NCBI GenBank assembly: GCA_011065125.1
Contig: JAAKFI010000012.1
Coordinates: 1 to 39,842 of the forward strand
Source of the DNA: Candidatus Anoxychlamydiales bacterium
GTDB lineage: Bacteria; Chlamydiota; Chlamydiia; Chlamydiales; SM23-39
DNA length: 39,842 nt
Direction of reading: 5' to 3'
Part shown: positions 26,030-34,587 of the stretch, in pieces
How positions within the stretch are numbered: position 1 is the first letter of the stretch
Layout: every line of letters starts with the position of its first letter
The notes under the pieces: generated by a model
The model's database searches: none
Seen by the model: only the letters and a program-made list of their open reading frames with translations
Told to the model about the DNA's origin: nothing
Made by a program: the position numbers and the translations under genes

Positions 26030-27765
26030 TTTATATTATCTAATCTCAAACATATATCATCTAAAAATGCATTTACTCTTTCATCTACTATTTTTATATC
26101 TTTTTCTAAATTAGATATATTATTTTCTTGAGCTCCTACGTATATCTTAACTTTAGGTTCAGTACCCGATGGTCTAATTACAATTTTAGTATTATCATCT
26201 AGCCAAAATCTTAAAACATTAGACTTTGGAAGATCTAAAGGTTTAGTTTTTTTTGTTTTAGTATCTAAGGTTATAGATTTTAAATAATCATCTATGAAAT
26301 TCACATCGCAGTTAGAAATTTGATCCATTGGATGATTTCTTAGAGTTTCCATTATCTTATCCATTTTTTCCATACCATCTTCTATAGAGGTTTTAGCAAA
26401 AGAAATGGATTTTTGTTTTTCTCTATAAATTCCATGTTCTTTATATAAATCAAATAAGTAATCTACTAAGGTTTTATTTTGTTTTTTTAAATCTTGTGCA
26501 ATATAAGATATTATTAATGCAGCAGAGATTGCATCTTTATCTCTTACAAACGTTTCAATTAAATACCCACAAGATTCTTCTGCTCCAAAAATAAATTCGT
26601 AGGAATTATCTTGTTCAAAATTATTAATTTTTTCAGCTATATATTTAAATCCTGTTAATACATCAAACATTTTTGTGTCATATTTTTCTGTAATTCTTGT
26701 CATTAATTCTGTTGTAACAATAGATTTGATAGATGCTGTTTTAGAAAATAATTTAGAATTTTTTAAAACATAATCTAAGATTATGCAACCAATTTCATTT
26801 CCATTTAAAATAACATCATTCTTTTTATGATTCACAACAATTCCTACTCTATCAGCATCAGGATCAGTTGCTATAAAAATATCAAAATTTTTAGCCATCA
26901 TTTGGTCTATCCCAAGACTAAGAGCTTCTTTTTCTTCTGGATTTGGTTTTTTTGCAAATTCAAATTTTCCATCTATTGATTTTTGTTTTTCTACAAGCTC
27001 TATATCTGTAAAATTACATCTTTTTAAAGCTTCTGGAAGAAGGGTAATTCCTGTGCCATGAAGATTAGAATATATAATTTTTAAATCTTTTTTATTTCTA
27101 TCTTTAAAAAAATGCATATTTAATAAAGTATCAAAATAAGCTTTATCGATTTCATCTTTTAATATCTCAAGTAAATTAGAATTTAAATCTTTTGCAATTT
27201 TCACATCTTTTAAACATTGAATTTTATTATATTCTTCAATAATACCTACATCATGAGGGGGAAGTACTTGTCCTCCATCTGTCCAATAAACTTTATAACC
27301 ATTATATTCTTTTGGATTATGAGATGCTGTTATCATAATTGCTGACGTTGCATTTTTATTTTTTAGTGCAAATGATATAAGCGGAGTTGGTCTTAGTTCA
27401 TCAAATAAAAAAACTTTAATATTATTTTCAAGTAATACTCTAGCGCTAACATTTGCAAACTCTTTTGAATTTTCTCTGCTATCATATCCAATTACAACAC
27501 TTGGATTTTTAATATTTAAGGATTTTATATAATTTGCTAATGCTTGCGTTGCAAAAGATATTGTATAGATATTTAACCTATTGGTACCAATACCCATTTT
27601 TTCTCTAATACCACCAGTTCCAAAATCTAGAGTTTTACAAAAGGAATCTATTATTTCATGTGGGTTTTCTTTTAGAAGTTTTTTTATTTCATTTTTAGTA
27701 TTTTCATCATATGGCCCATCTAGCCAAGATTCTATGTTTTTTTTAGTCGATGTAGAAAGATCCAT
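26026..27765 (-). CDS. phosphoglucomutase/phosphomannomutase family enzyme (PGM2-like)
   Basis: 579 residues. All four alpha-D-phosphohexomutase signatures are visible: catalytic Ser in ITASHNPKEYNGYKVYW, metal loop DPDADRVG, sugar-binding loop GAEESCGY and phosphate-binding loop RPSGTEPKVKIY. The length and the EESCGY variant place it in the longer PGM/PMM2-like group, which interconverts glucose-1- and glucose-6-phosphate or acts on related pentose phosphates. In chlamydiae such an enzyme would feed glycogen or envelope sugar synthesis. The Shine-Dalgarno TAGGT precedes the ATG. It ends overlapping the 7TM-HD gene. The exact substrate is undecided. Confidence 0.93.
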   Translation of the reverse strand: MDLSTSTKKNIESWLDGPYDENTKNEIKKLLKENPHEIIDSFCKTLDFGTGGIREKMGIGTNRLNIYTISFATQALANYIKSLNIKNPSVVIGYDSRENSKEFANVSARVLLENNIKVFLFDELRPTPLISFALKNKNATSAIMITASHNPKEYNGYKVYWTDGGQVLPPHDVGIIEEYNKIQCLKDVKIAKDLNSNLLEILKDEIDKAYFDTLLNMHFFKDRNKKDLKIIYSNLHGTGITLLPEALKRCNFTDIELVEKQKSIDGKFEFAKKPNPEEKEALSLGIDQMMAKNFDIFIATDPDADRVGIVVNHKKNDVILNGNEIGCIILDYVLKNSKLFSKTASIKSIVTTELMTRITEKYDTKMFDVLTGFKYIAEKINNFEQDNSYEFIFGAEESCGYLIETFVRDKDAISAALIISYIAQDLKKQNKTLVDYLFDLYKEHGIYREKQKSISFAKTSIEDGMEKMDKIMETLRNHPMDQISNCDVNFIDDYLKSITLDTKTKKTKPLDLPKSNVLRFWLDDNTKIVIRPSGTEPKVKIYVGAQENNISNLEKDIKIVDERVNAFLDDICLRLDNIN

Positions 27766-27821
27766 TATTTTTACCTATTAATTTTTTATTCATTTATAAA
27801 AAATTTTTAAGATAAAAACTA

Positions 27822-28239
27822 TTAAAAAGTCTTATCTAAGATATTTTGAATTTCATCAGAAGAAAAAAACTTGCCATTTTCATCGTCAATACCAGGACAT
27901 TCTCTTTTAAGATTTTCCCAAGATTTTTTATCTGTAAGATTAGATTTCCAAAATGGAAAGTTTTTGCATTGCTTTGGTCTTACTTCATAAATTAAGCATT
28001 TTTTATCTTTTAAAAAAACACAATCATAATTTTTAAAATTATCTAATAAAGAGACTTTTCCTCTTACATTTTTAGTATGTTTTTTTTTGAAATTCTTCAA
28101 TTGATATTTTTAAAAATTTAGAAATTTTTTTTTGTTCTTCTAAGTTTAACCAAACATATCCAGGAGATCCCGTGCAGCAATTGCAGCAATTATTTTTACA
28201 TTTAAAATAAAGACCTTTTTTATACCATTTAGATTTCAA
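27822..28239 (-). pseudogene. YkgJ-family Cys-cluster protein, frameshifted at an A9 tract
   Basis: Two frames together give one complete YkgJ-like (zinc/iron-chelating) protein of about 138 residues. The upstream frame, from TTG at 28237-28239, reads KSKWYKKGLYFKCKNNCCNC and continues with CTGSPGYVWLNLEEQKKIS. The downstream frame carries CVFLKDKKCLIYEVRPKQC and FPFWKSNLTDKKSWENL before CPGI. They join at a run of nine A on the coding strand (28080-28088): with eight A the frame is continuous. The TTG has AAAAGGA eight bases upstream and overlaps the metallophosphoesterase stop. Eight Cys are likely metal ligands. Causes may be homopolymer miscount in the assembly, polymerase slippage that restores the frame in part of the transcripts, or real decay. 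Confidence 0.8.
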
Positions 28240-29062
28240 GAATTTGATCCTTTTCTTTTATCCAAGTATCATTTTTAAAAGCGTATTTATTAACTTCAAT
28301 ACTATTGTCATTTAAACTAAAAATATTGAAAGTACCATCTATGTGAGAAGCACATCCTGAACAGATCATATATGGTAAATCTTTTTCTTTTTCTATTTTA
28401 TATTTATGGGTATGACCATATAGATATAACTTAATATTTTTATGTTTTTTTAAAAGTTCTTTTAAAAAACTATCTCGAATAAGTCTTTTTCTATAAGTTG
28501 TAATTCTAGAAGCTGGAAAATGATTTACTAAAATAACTTTTTTATCTTCCAAGGTGTTTAAAAGCTTATTTAGCTTGTTTTCTAGATCTTTTGAAAAACA
28601 CCCCGAAGAGGATAGTAAAAAGGTCGAAATGGAGCAGTCTAAGCCAATATAATGCCAATTGTTTTCGAGTGGGAGACTTTCTATATTATTGTTTCTTAAA
28701 CTTTCGTTTTCAAAATATTTATAAAAAAGCTTTTTTTTGTATGCGCTTTTAGTATAACAATCATGATTTCCAGGAATAAGATATGTTTTAATATCATTTT
28801 GAAGTATTGAATCTACAAAATTTTTACCTAAAATAAATTCGCTTTCATGCGATGTCGTTGTAATATCCCCAGAGATAAAAGCATAATCAATATCTTCTTT
28901 TTTAAATAAAACAGGCAAGTTACTTAACTTATTTGTTTTATACTTTCTTTTCCTGTTAAAAAAAAGATTTGTCATTCCAACAAATCTTTTAGAAAAAAAT
29001 ATTTTTGGATGAAATGAAAGTTTTGAAAAATGTAGATCTGAAATATGTGCTATTTTAATCAT
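28229..29062 (-). CDS. calcineurin-like metallophosphoesterase
   Basis: 277 residues. All five blocks of the family are visible: ISDLHFSKL (about 7-15), ISGDITT (about 63-69), PGNHDCY (about 95-101), LVNHFP and YLYGHTH. These bind two metal ions, so the protein should be an active phosphoesterase or phosphodiesterase; substrate unknown (similar proteins act on nucleotides, lipid A precursors or phospholipids). There is no signal peptide. The end overlaps the YkgJ-like gene, and the two are probably co-transcribed. Intact and normal in length. Confidence 0.9.
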   Translation of the reverse strand: MIKIAHISDLHFSKLSFHPKIFFSKRFVGMTNLFFNRKRKYKTNKLSNLPVLFKKEDIDYAFISGDITTTSHESEFILGKNFVDSILQNDIKTYLIPGNHDCYTKSAYKKKLFYKYFENESLRNNNIESLPLENNWHYIGLDCSISTFLLSSSGCFSKDLENKLNKLLNTLEDKKVILVNHFPASRITTYRKRLIRDSFLKELLKKHKNIKLYLYGHTHKYKIEKEKDLPYMICSGCASHIDGTFNIFSLNDNSIEVNKYAFKNDTWIKEKDQILEI

Positions 29063-29149
29063 AAATACTTTATATTTAAATTCTTAATTATTATAACATA
29101 ATTTTAAATTAATATAAAGTATCAATAGTTTTATGAAATACTAAAAGTA

Positions 29150-29428
29150 TTATTTATACTTAACTTCTTTTCTATGAGTTCTTTGTCTAATTTCAGGAAC
29201 TCTTTTTTTCATCTCTTTATCACGCTCATCTTTGTCTTTATGAATTGAAGGTTTTATTTCGCCCTTTTTTCTTTTTTGTGCTTTTAGTTGTTTTTGCTTT
29301 TGTTTGTTTTGCTTAGATGTTGGTTTTTTTCTGTAATTTTCCATAACAGACTCATCTTCAACTTCTTGAATATTCTCTTTATTGATTTTTTTCATGAATT
29401 TCATCATATGACTTGGAACATCTTTCAT
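29150..29428 (-). CDS. small highly basic protein of unknown function
   Basis: 92 residues, about a third Lys or Arg, with low complexity (KQNKQKQKQLKAQKRKK) at about 39-55 and a further charged C-terminus ending RTHRKEVKYK. It is probably disordered or RNA/DNA-binding. A strong Shine-Dalgarno (AAGGGGG) lies just before the ATG, so it is likely expressed. No membrane or signal features. It is on the same strand as the metallophosphoesterase, 87 bases upstream of it. I do not recognise a family; a ribosome- or nucleoid-associated role is a guess from charge alone. Confidence 0.55.
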   Translation of the reverse strand: MKDVPSHMMKFMKKINKENIQEVEDESVMENYRKKPTSKQNKQKQKQLKAQKRKKGEIKPSIHKDKDERDKEMKKRVPEIRQRTHRKEVKYK

Positions 29429-29559
29429 ATATTTCCCCCTTTGTTTGTAATGTAAGTTTATTACGGGATCTGATTACTATGCAAATTAATTTTTATTGAG
29501 TTAATTACAAGTAATTTAGCTAGGTAATTTAATTGTAATTATAAAAACAGGGGTTAATA

Positions 29560-30498
29560 TTAAATAATATTAATAGCTTTTAATGATTGATTAAATGACT
29601 TAAGTATCTTATTTGTAGTGACAAACATTTGCCAATATTTATCTTTAATAGGTAAATACTTAAAGTTAAATAGATAAGATGGGGGAGTTACAATTTTTGA
29701 CTCATTCCAAGAAGGTTTCCATCTTTTAACTTTATCTATATTTGAAGAAATTACAATGGATGGGATTTTTAAATAAGAAGCTAAATGAGAAGCAAATGAA
29801 TCATTCCCAATAAAATAAGAGGACTCGTGTAAATACATTGCAAAATCAGATATTAAAAACATAGCGGGTAAATCGAACCCTAACTGTAATACTTCTAAAT
29901 ATTTTTTTCTCTCTTCTATTGGGACGCAAAATGATACTTGATATCCTCTAAGCTTTAATTTTTTAGCAATTTTGATAAATTTTTTTAAAGGGTATTTTTT
30001 ATATAGGCTTTTTGAAGAGGAGTATATAATTACTCTTTTTTTATGCTTTTTGTATTTTGAATTTTTTGGGATTTTTATTCCAATTTCTTTTTCTTCTTTT
30101 TTTAAATTAAAATGAGATTTTAGTTCTTTGCAAAGCCCATTTAACATCGTAGAATTAGGATCTAATTTAATATCTAAATTAGATAATTTCCCATGTTTAG
30201 ATTCTTTATGTGTAAAATATATAAAATGAATATTTTGTAAGCTTTTTCGATCTCTTATTTTTTTTATGTTTTCTGTTTTTTCTTTGTTGTTATGTTGAAT
30301 ATATATTTTGTCATATAAGCTGAAATCTAAATTATCATCATATTTCTTAAAGTTATAAGAAAATAAACTTTGTATTGTTGAAATCTTATTATGAAAAACA
30401 TCTACTTCATATCCCTTTTTTTTCAATTGATGACATAATGTTAATAATAAAAAACTATCTCCAATATTTTCAGAATTTGGTATTACTGCAACTTTCAT
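29560..30498 (-). CDS. glycosyltransferase family 9-like (heptosyltransferase-like) protein
   Basis: 312 residues with a GT-B outline. The N-terminus MKVAVIPNSENIGDSFLLLTL is the typical opening of ADP-heptose:LPS heptosyltransferases. The donor-binding C-terminal half contains YFIGNDSFASHLASYLKIPSIVI (about 229-251), equivalent to the family's NDTG..H.A...G.P motif, with Asp and His kept and Gly replaced by Phe/Ala. This suggests transfer of a sugar to lipooligosaccharide core, but the donor is uncertain because the sequence is diverged. No partner LPS genes lie nearby; an outer-membrane barrel candidate is just upstream. Confidence 0.75.
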   Translation of the reverse strand: MKVAVIPNSENIGDSFLLLTLCHQLKKKGYEVDVFHNKISTIQSLFSYNFKKYDDNLDFSLYDKIYIQHNNKEKTENIKKIRDRKSLQNIHFIYFTHKESKHGKLSNLDIKLDPNSTMLNGLCKELKSHFNLKKEEKEIGIKIPKNSKYKKHKKRVIIYSSSKSLYKKYPLKKFIKIAKKLKLRGYQVSFCVPIEERKKYLEVLQLGFDLPAMFLISDFAMYLHESSYFIGNDSFASHLASYLKIPSIVISSNIDKVKRWKPSWNESKIVTPPSYLFNFKYLPIKDKYWQMFVTTNKILKSFNQSLKAINII

Positions 30499-30579
30499 AA
30501 TTTTAATAAATTTGTTAAATATTAAATTTTAAAATAAATATAATTAAAAGATTTGTCAAATAAAAAATAAAATAAATTA

Positions 30580-31185
30580 TTAAAATTTAATGCCTAATCC
30601 ATAACCTAATTGAAAACCACCAAAATATGGTTTAAAAGTAACTTCGCTAGAAGAGTCTGTTATTTTTTTAGAATCATATAAATAATTAAAAAATAGATCG
30701 AATACAGCTCTATCATTTAAATGAACTAAAAGTCCTAAACCAAAAGTTCCACCAATGGTACTTTTAGAAATCTTATTAGGAGGAGCTTCATAATCATGTT
30801 TAACTTGTGCATACATCCAGTTGGGAGCTGTTTTTAAATAAATGGATAAAGTGTTATTAACAATAAATTCAGTATTTAATCCAAAAGATAAAGGGGATAG
30901 AAAAAGCTTGAAAATAGTAAGTGTATTCTTATCAAAACCATCTGCTTTTAAAAAACCGTATTCTACAAAAGCATGGAATTTAACTTTTGAGTATTTATAC
31001 ACTTCATAAGATCCTTCAAAAGAAGTTAGCATTTCATAATTTTTAAAAATTTTTCTAGCGCTAGAATCTTGATAGAAAAAATCAGATAGTTTTGCTTTTA
31101 TAGTAAATGGTTTTTCATATGAATATAAAAATGAAAAAAATATAGAAAATAAAAATAAGTATCTTTTAAAATTATTTAAATTCAA
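30580..31185 (-). CDS. putative outer-membrane beta-barrel protein
   Basis: 201 residues. A signal peptide (RYLFLFSIFFSFLYS, cleavage near residue 22) is followed by alternating amphipathic strands (for example VKFHAFVEYGFLKADG, GGTFGLGLLVHLNDRAVFDL). The protein ends FGGFQLGYGLGIKF, with the C-terminal Phe that outer-membrane proteins use for BAM recognition. The size suits an eight-stranded barrel. There are few cysteines, unlike the major chlamydial porin. It is on the same strand as the propeller gene 28 bases upstream, so both envelope products may be made together. No specific family recognised. Confidence 0.7.
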   Translation of the reverse strand: MNLNNFKRYLFLFSIFFSFLYSYEKPFTIKAKLSDFFYQDSSARKIFKNYEMLTSFEGSYEVYKYSKVKFHAFVEYGFLKADGFDKNTLTIFKLFLSPLSFGLNTEFIVNNTLSIYLKTAPNWMYAQVKHDYEAPPNKISKSTIGGTFGLGLLVHLNDRAVFDLFFNYLYDSKKITDSSSEVTFKPYFGGFQLGYGLGIKF

Positions 31186-31213
31186 TATATTGTAATTAGA
31201 TCTAAAAGATATA

Positions 31214-32885
31214 TTAATTGCCTATAATAACTATCACAGGACCTATTGTATTTGCACCATCGCTCCACGTTACATAGTAAGTATTAGAGGTGTCTTTTTT
31301 TATATTATCTTCAACTAAATTAACAGCTTGATTAAAAGCAGAAACACTATCAATTAACTGTGTTAAAGAAGCATCTTTATAAAGATAAAAAGTTCCTATT
31401 TCATCAATGGCATTTGTAAGAACTGTGTTTTTTAGTTTTCTTTGTAAAAAGAAATTAAGCTCTTGGTGTGAGCCGCTTGCGGATAAACTTACATTTACTA
31501 CATCAAATCTTTTTGTAAATGCTTTTGTAATATCTGGACCATCTGATTTTGTTGTCCAAGAATTAATTGCATCAATATAAGATGTGGAATTTTCTTGAGC
31601 TACTGCAATTCCAGGTCTAATTGTAGACCAAGTAAAAGATTGAGCATTTGTAACGTCTGTTGCAAAAGCGTCATTAGAAAAATAAAAATATCCTCTATAC
31701 ACATCAAATGAAGATCCTCCAAGTAGTAAAGCATAAGTAAAAAAAGTATTTCCAAAAGGATCAATATCTGTTCTTGGAAATGTTCTAGAACTACTAGTTC
31801 CTGGCAGCGTTTTAGTTTCTTTTAAATTTGATCCAAAATTATCATATAATCCTAATGTAACCTTTCTATTAGAAGTAGATGTATGATCAACCCAAATAAT
31901 AGCAGTATGGCCTAAATCATTCATTTTTATTTGAGAATTATTATCTTGTGTATTAGCATAAGTTTGAAGGATTTGAGGGGCTCCCCAACTGGATCCAAAA
32001 TCACTAGACAATGCCTTATATAAAGTGGTTGATGGACTTGCTGTTTTTTCTTGCCATATCATTACTGCATTACCATTATCTGAAAGAGCAATACCTGGAT
32101 AAGTTGCTTGTGTTGAGGTGTTCCCAATCGAAGCTAGATTTGTCCATCCCCCAGCAATTGTGTATGTAGCGTATTTTGTAATAAGGGGTATTCCTTCATC
32201 GCTAGACCATGTGGCTATAGCTTTTAAAATGCCGTTATCAGATGTAAGCGCAATTTGAGGAAACCATTTATCTGAAGGATTTGAATTGGAATCAACAGTA
32301 GATATATTCCAAGTATCTCCTCCATCTGAGGAAGTTGCTGATTTTATTGCAGCTGTTGTATTTGTTAATGATACAAAAATAATAATGATGAAATTATCTT
32401 TTATTGCAATTTGAGGTCTGTGTAAATAATTGAATTGTGTTGAAATTGTAGTGTCTAAAGTTTGTAGTGAAAAACTAGTGTTTATAATTTTAGCAACTTT
32501 AAGTTTTTGTTCATTATTGTCATTATAAGTATGATAAGCAATAAAGGCTGTATTATCATTATAAAGAGCAATTTGAGGGTGAGTATTTATAGTGTTTTGT
32601 TTTGTATTATTAGGTTCGCTATTATCTATTGTTAAAATATTTGGAAAAGTTGCTCCAAAATTATTTGAAATGGCAGCATTTAAAGTGATTGTATGAAGGG
32701 CTAGTGTTAAGTATTTCAGAATAAGCTAAAACAGCATATCCTTTTGAGTTTACCTTAACATTAGATAATAGAAAAATAATTTCATCACCAGTTTGTTTAG
32801 AATCTGCCTCAACTGCAGGCTGCCAAGCAGCATGTAACAAATTAAATGCAAAAAAAATAGAGATTGAACTTAAAATTTTTTTCAT
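31214..32885 (-). pseudogene. secreted beta-propeller (sialidase/BNR-like repeat) protein, frameshifted
   Basis: The N-terminus has a signal peptide (MKKILSSISIFFAFNLLHAA) and an open frame to a stop at 32661. A second frame, open without interruption from about 32735 to 31214, continues the same protein; together they give about 556 residues. A motif of the form P.IAL..DNG.A...W recurs, for example THPQIALYNDN, WFPQIALTSDN, TYPGIALSDNGNA and IRPGIAVAQEN. At least six to eight copies are seen at intervals of about 50 residues, as in the blades of sialidase-type propellers. One extra base within about 32664-32735 explains the break; no homopolymer stands out there. It is probably exported to the periplasm or cell surface. 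Catalytic residues of sialidases are not recognised, so binding rather than catalysis is likelier. Confidence 0.75.
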
Positions 32886-32956
32886 AAAAAATTGACCTTG
32901 TTAAAATTTATCTCATAAAAAATATTTTACAAAAGTTTTAAAGTCAATTTTTATCT

Positions 32957-32988
32957 AAAAAAATTAGGCTCAAAAAAAATGAGCCTAA
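32957..32988 (-). terminator. rho-independent terminator after groEL paralogue
   Basis: TTAGGCTCA (32964-32972) and TGAGCCTAA (32980-32988) form a perfect 9-bp stem with a 7-base loop. On the minus strand it is followed by a seven-base T-run. It begins 6 bases after the groEL-like stop. Confidence 0.92.
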
Positions 32989-32993
32989 ATAGA

Positions 32994-34577
32994 TTATTCT
33001 TTTAAATCAGTGATTAAAGTTTCTGTTAGAAGAATTATTTTAGAAATTGATATAGAATTTATCAAAACTTCTTTTATTACATTTGCAGGATCTATTATTT
33101 TTTCTTTCATGAAATCTTTAATTTTTTCATCTATTGCATCAAAACCAAAGTCACCTTTTTTTTCTAATATTTCCTCTACTATAGAACTGCTTTCATATCC
33201 TGCATTTTCAATTATTTGTTTAATTGGTGCAAATAGTGCTTTTTGAAGGATATTTTTTGCAATTTTTTCTTCTTTTTCAAGTTTTAAATTATCTAATTTT
33301 TTAGATAGTTTTAATAAAAATGCTCCACCACCAATTACAATACCATCTTTTAAAGCTGATTTAGTTGCATTTAAACTATTTTCAAAAAATCTTTTTTTCT
33401 CTTTTAATTCAGCTTCTGTATAAGCTCCAACTTTTATCTTTGCTATATTTGAAAATAATTGTGCTTTTCTTTTTTTAGCTCTTTTTGTATCTACTTCATC
33501 ATTTGTGCTTTTAGATAAAGTATCTAAAAGTGCAACTCTATTTTTAATCTCTTTTTTATCACCATATCCATTTATAAAAATTGTATTTTCTTTAGATATT
33601 ATAATTTTTTCACAGGATCCTAAGTCATTAATAGAAGCATCTTTTAATAAAAGTCCTTTTTCTTCAGAAATAAAAGTAGATTTAGTTAGTATTGCTAGAT
33701 CTTCTAGCATTTCTCTTCTCTCTTCTCCAAAAGCAGGGGTTTTTATAGCACAAACTTTTAAATGCCCTTTTAGTTTATTAATAACTAAAGTAGATAGAAC
33801 TTCAGGTTCTAAATCATCAGCTATGATTAATAGATTTTTATTTATTGGAGATACATTTTGTAAAATAGATAAAAGATCATGTACTGACGATATTTTTTTA
33901 TCTGTTATTAAAATATATGGATTATCTAGCTCTGCTATCATTTTATCTGTATTAGTACAAAAATAGGGACTTAAATATCCTCTTTGAATTTCAAACCCCT
34001 TTATAATTTCTATGTTAGTAATATTAGAGCTGTTTTCTTCTATTGTAATTATTCCATCTTTTCCAACTTTTTTTATGGCATCTTTTATACAAATGCCTAT
34101 CTCTTCATTAGATGAAGCTGCTATGGTAGCTACATTTTGTATCTCATTATCAGTTGTAATTGATTTTTTTGAAGTATCTATTTCTTTTAAAATGAAATCT
34201 AAAGATTTTTCAAGGCCTTTTTTTATGTTTATTGGATTAATCCCAGAAGTTATGTTTTTTATTGATTCTTGCAGAATTGATTGAAGCAATACTAAAGAAG
34301 TTGTAATCCCGTCTCCTGCTTTTTCTTTTACTTTTCTAGCTAAATCTATTGCAAGAGATGCTCCCATATTCTCAAAAGAATCTTTTAGGTTTAAATCTTC
34401 TACAATTATGCTTGAGTCATTTGTGATTTTGGGATAAGAAACTAAAGATTCTATTGCTACATTTCTTCCTTTTGGTCCAAGTGTTACTTTTGATACATTT
34501 ACAATTTCATCTATTCCTTTTTTTAATTTTTCTCTAGCTTCACTATTGAAAATTATATCTTTTGGGTTTGAAGACAT
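32994..34577 (-). CDS. groEL: GroEL paralogue (divergent Hsp60)
   Basis: 527 residues, full length for Hsp60 except that the Gly-Met tail is missing. The equatorial domain keeps TLGPKGRNV, the Asp of TND (E. coli Asp52), AGDGITT with Asp87 (Thr89 to Ile) and IIDPANV (Asp495). At the position of E. coli Asp398, which is needed for ATP hydrolysis (KEKKARVED), this protein has Asn400 (KEKKRFFEN). The apical domain keeps YLSPYF but is diverged. No groES is adjacent; coaX lies 10 bases upstream on the same strand, and the Shine-Dalgarno is AGGAG. Chlamydiae carry extra GroEL-like proteins of unclear function, and this fits that group rather than the main groESL operon. A slow or non-hydrolysing chaperonin is inferred. 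Confidence 0.9.
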   Translation of the reverse strand: MSSNPKDIIFNSEAREKLKKGIDEIVNVSKVTLGPKGRNVAIESLVSYPKITNDSSIIVEDLNLKDSFENMGASLAIDLARKVKEKAGDGITTSLVLLQSILQESIKNITSGINPINIKKGLEKSLDFILKEIDTSKKSITTDNEIQNVATIAASSNEEIGICIKDAIKKVGKDGIITIEENSSNITNIEIIKGFEIQRGYLSPYFCTNTDKMIAELDNPYILITDKKISSVHDLLSILQNVSPINKNLLIIADDLEPEVLSTLVINKLKGHLKVCAIKTPAFGEERREMLEDLAILTKSTFISEEKGLLLKDASINDLGSCEKIIISKENTIFINGYGDKKEIKNRVALLDTLSKSTNDEVDTKRAKKRKAQLFSNIAKIKVGAYTEAELKEKKRFFENSLNATKSALKDGIVIGGGAFLLKLSKKLDNLKLEKEEKIAKNILQKALFAPIKQIIENAGYESSSIVEEILEKKGDFGFDAIDEKIKDFMKEKIIDPANVIKEVLINSISISKIILLTETLITDLKE

Positions 34578-34587
34578 TTATCCTCTC

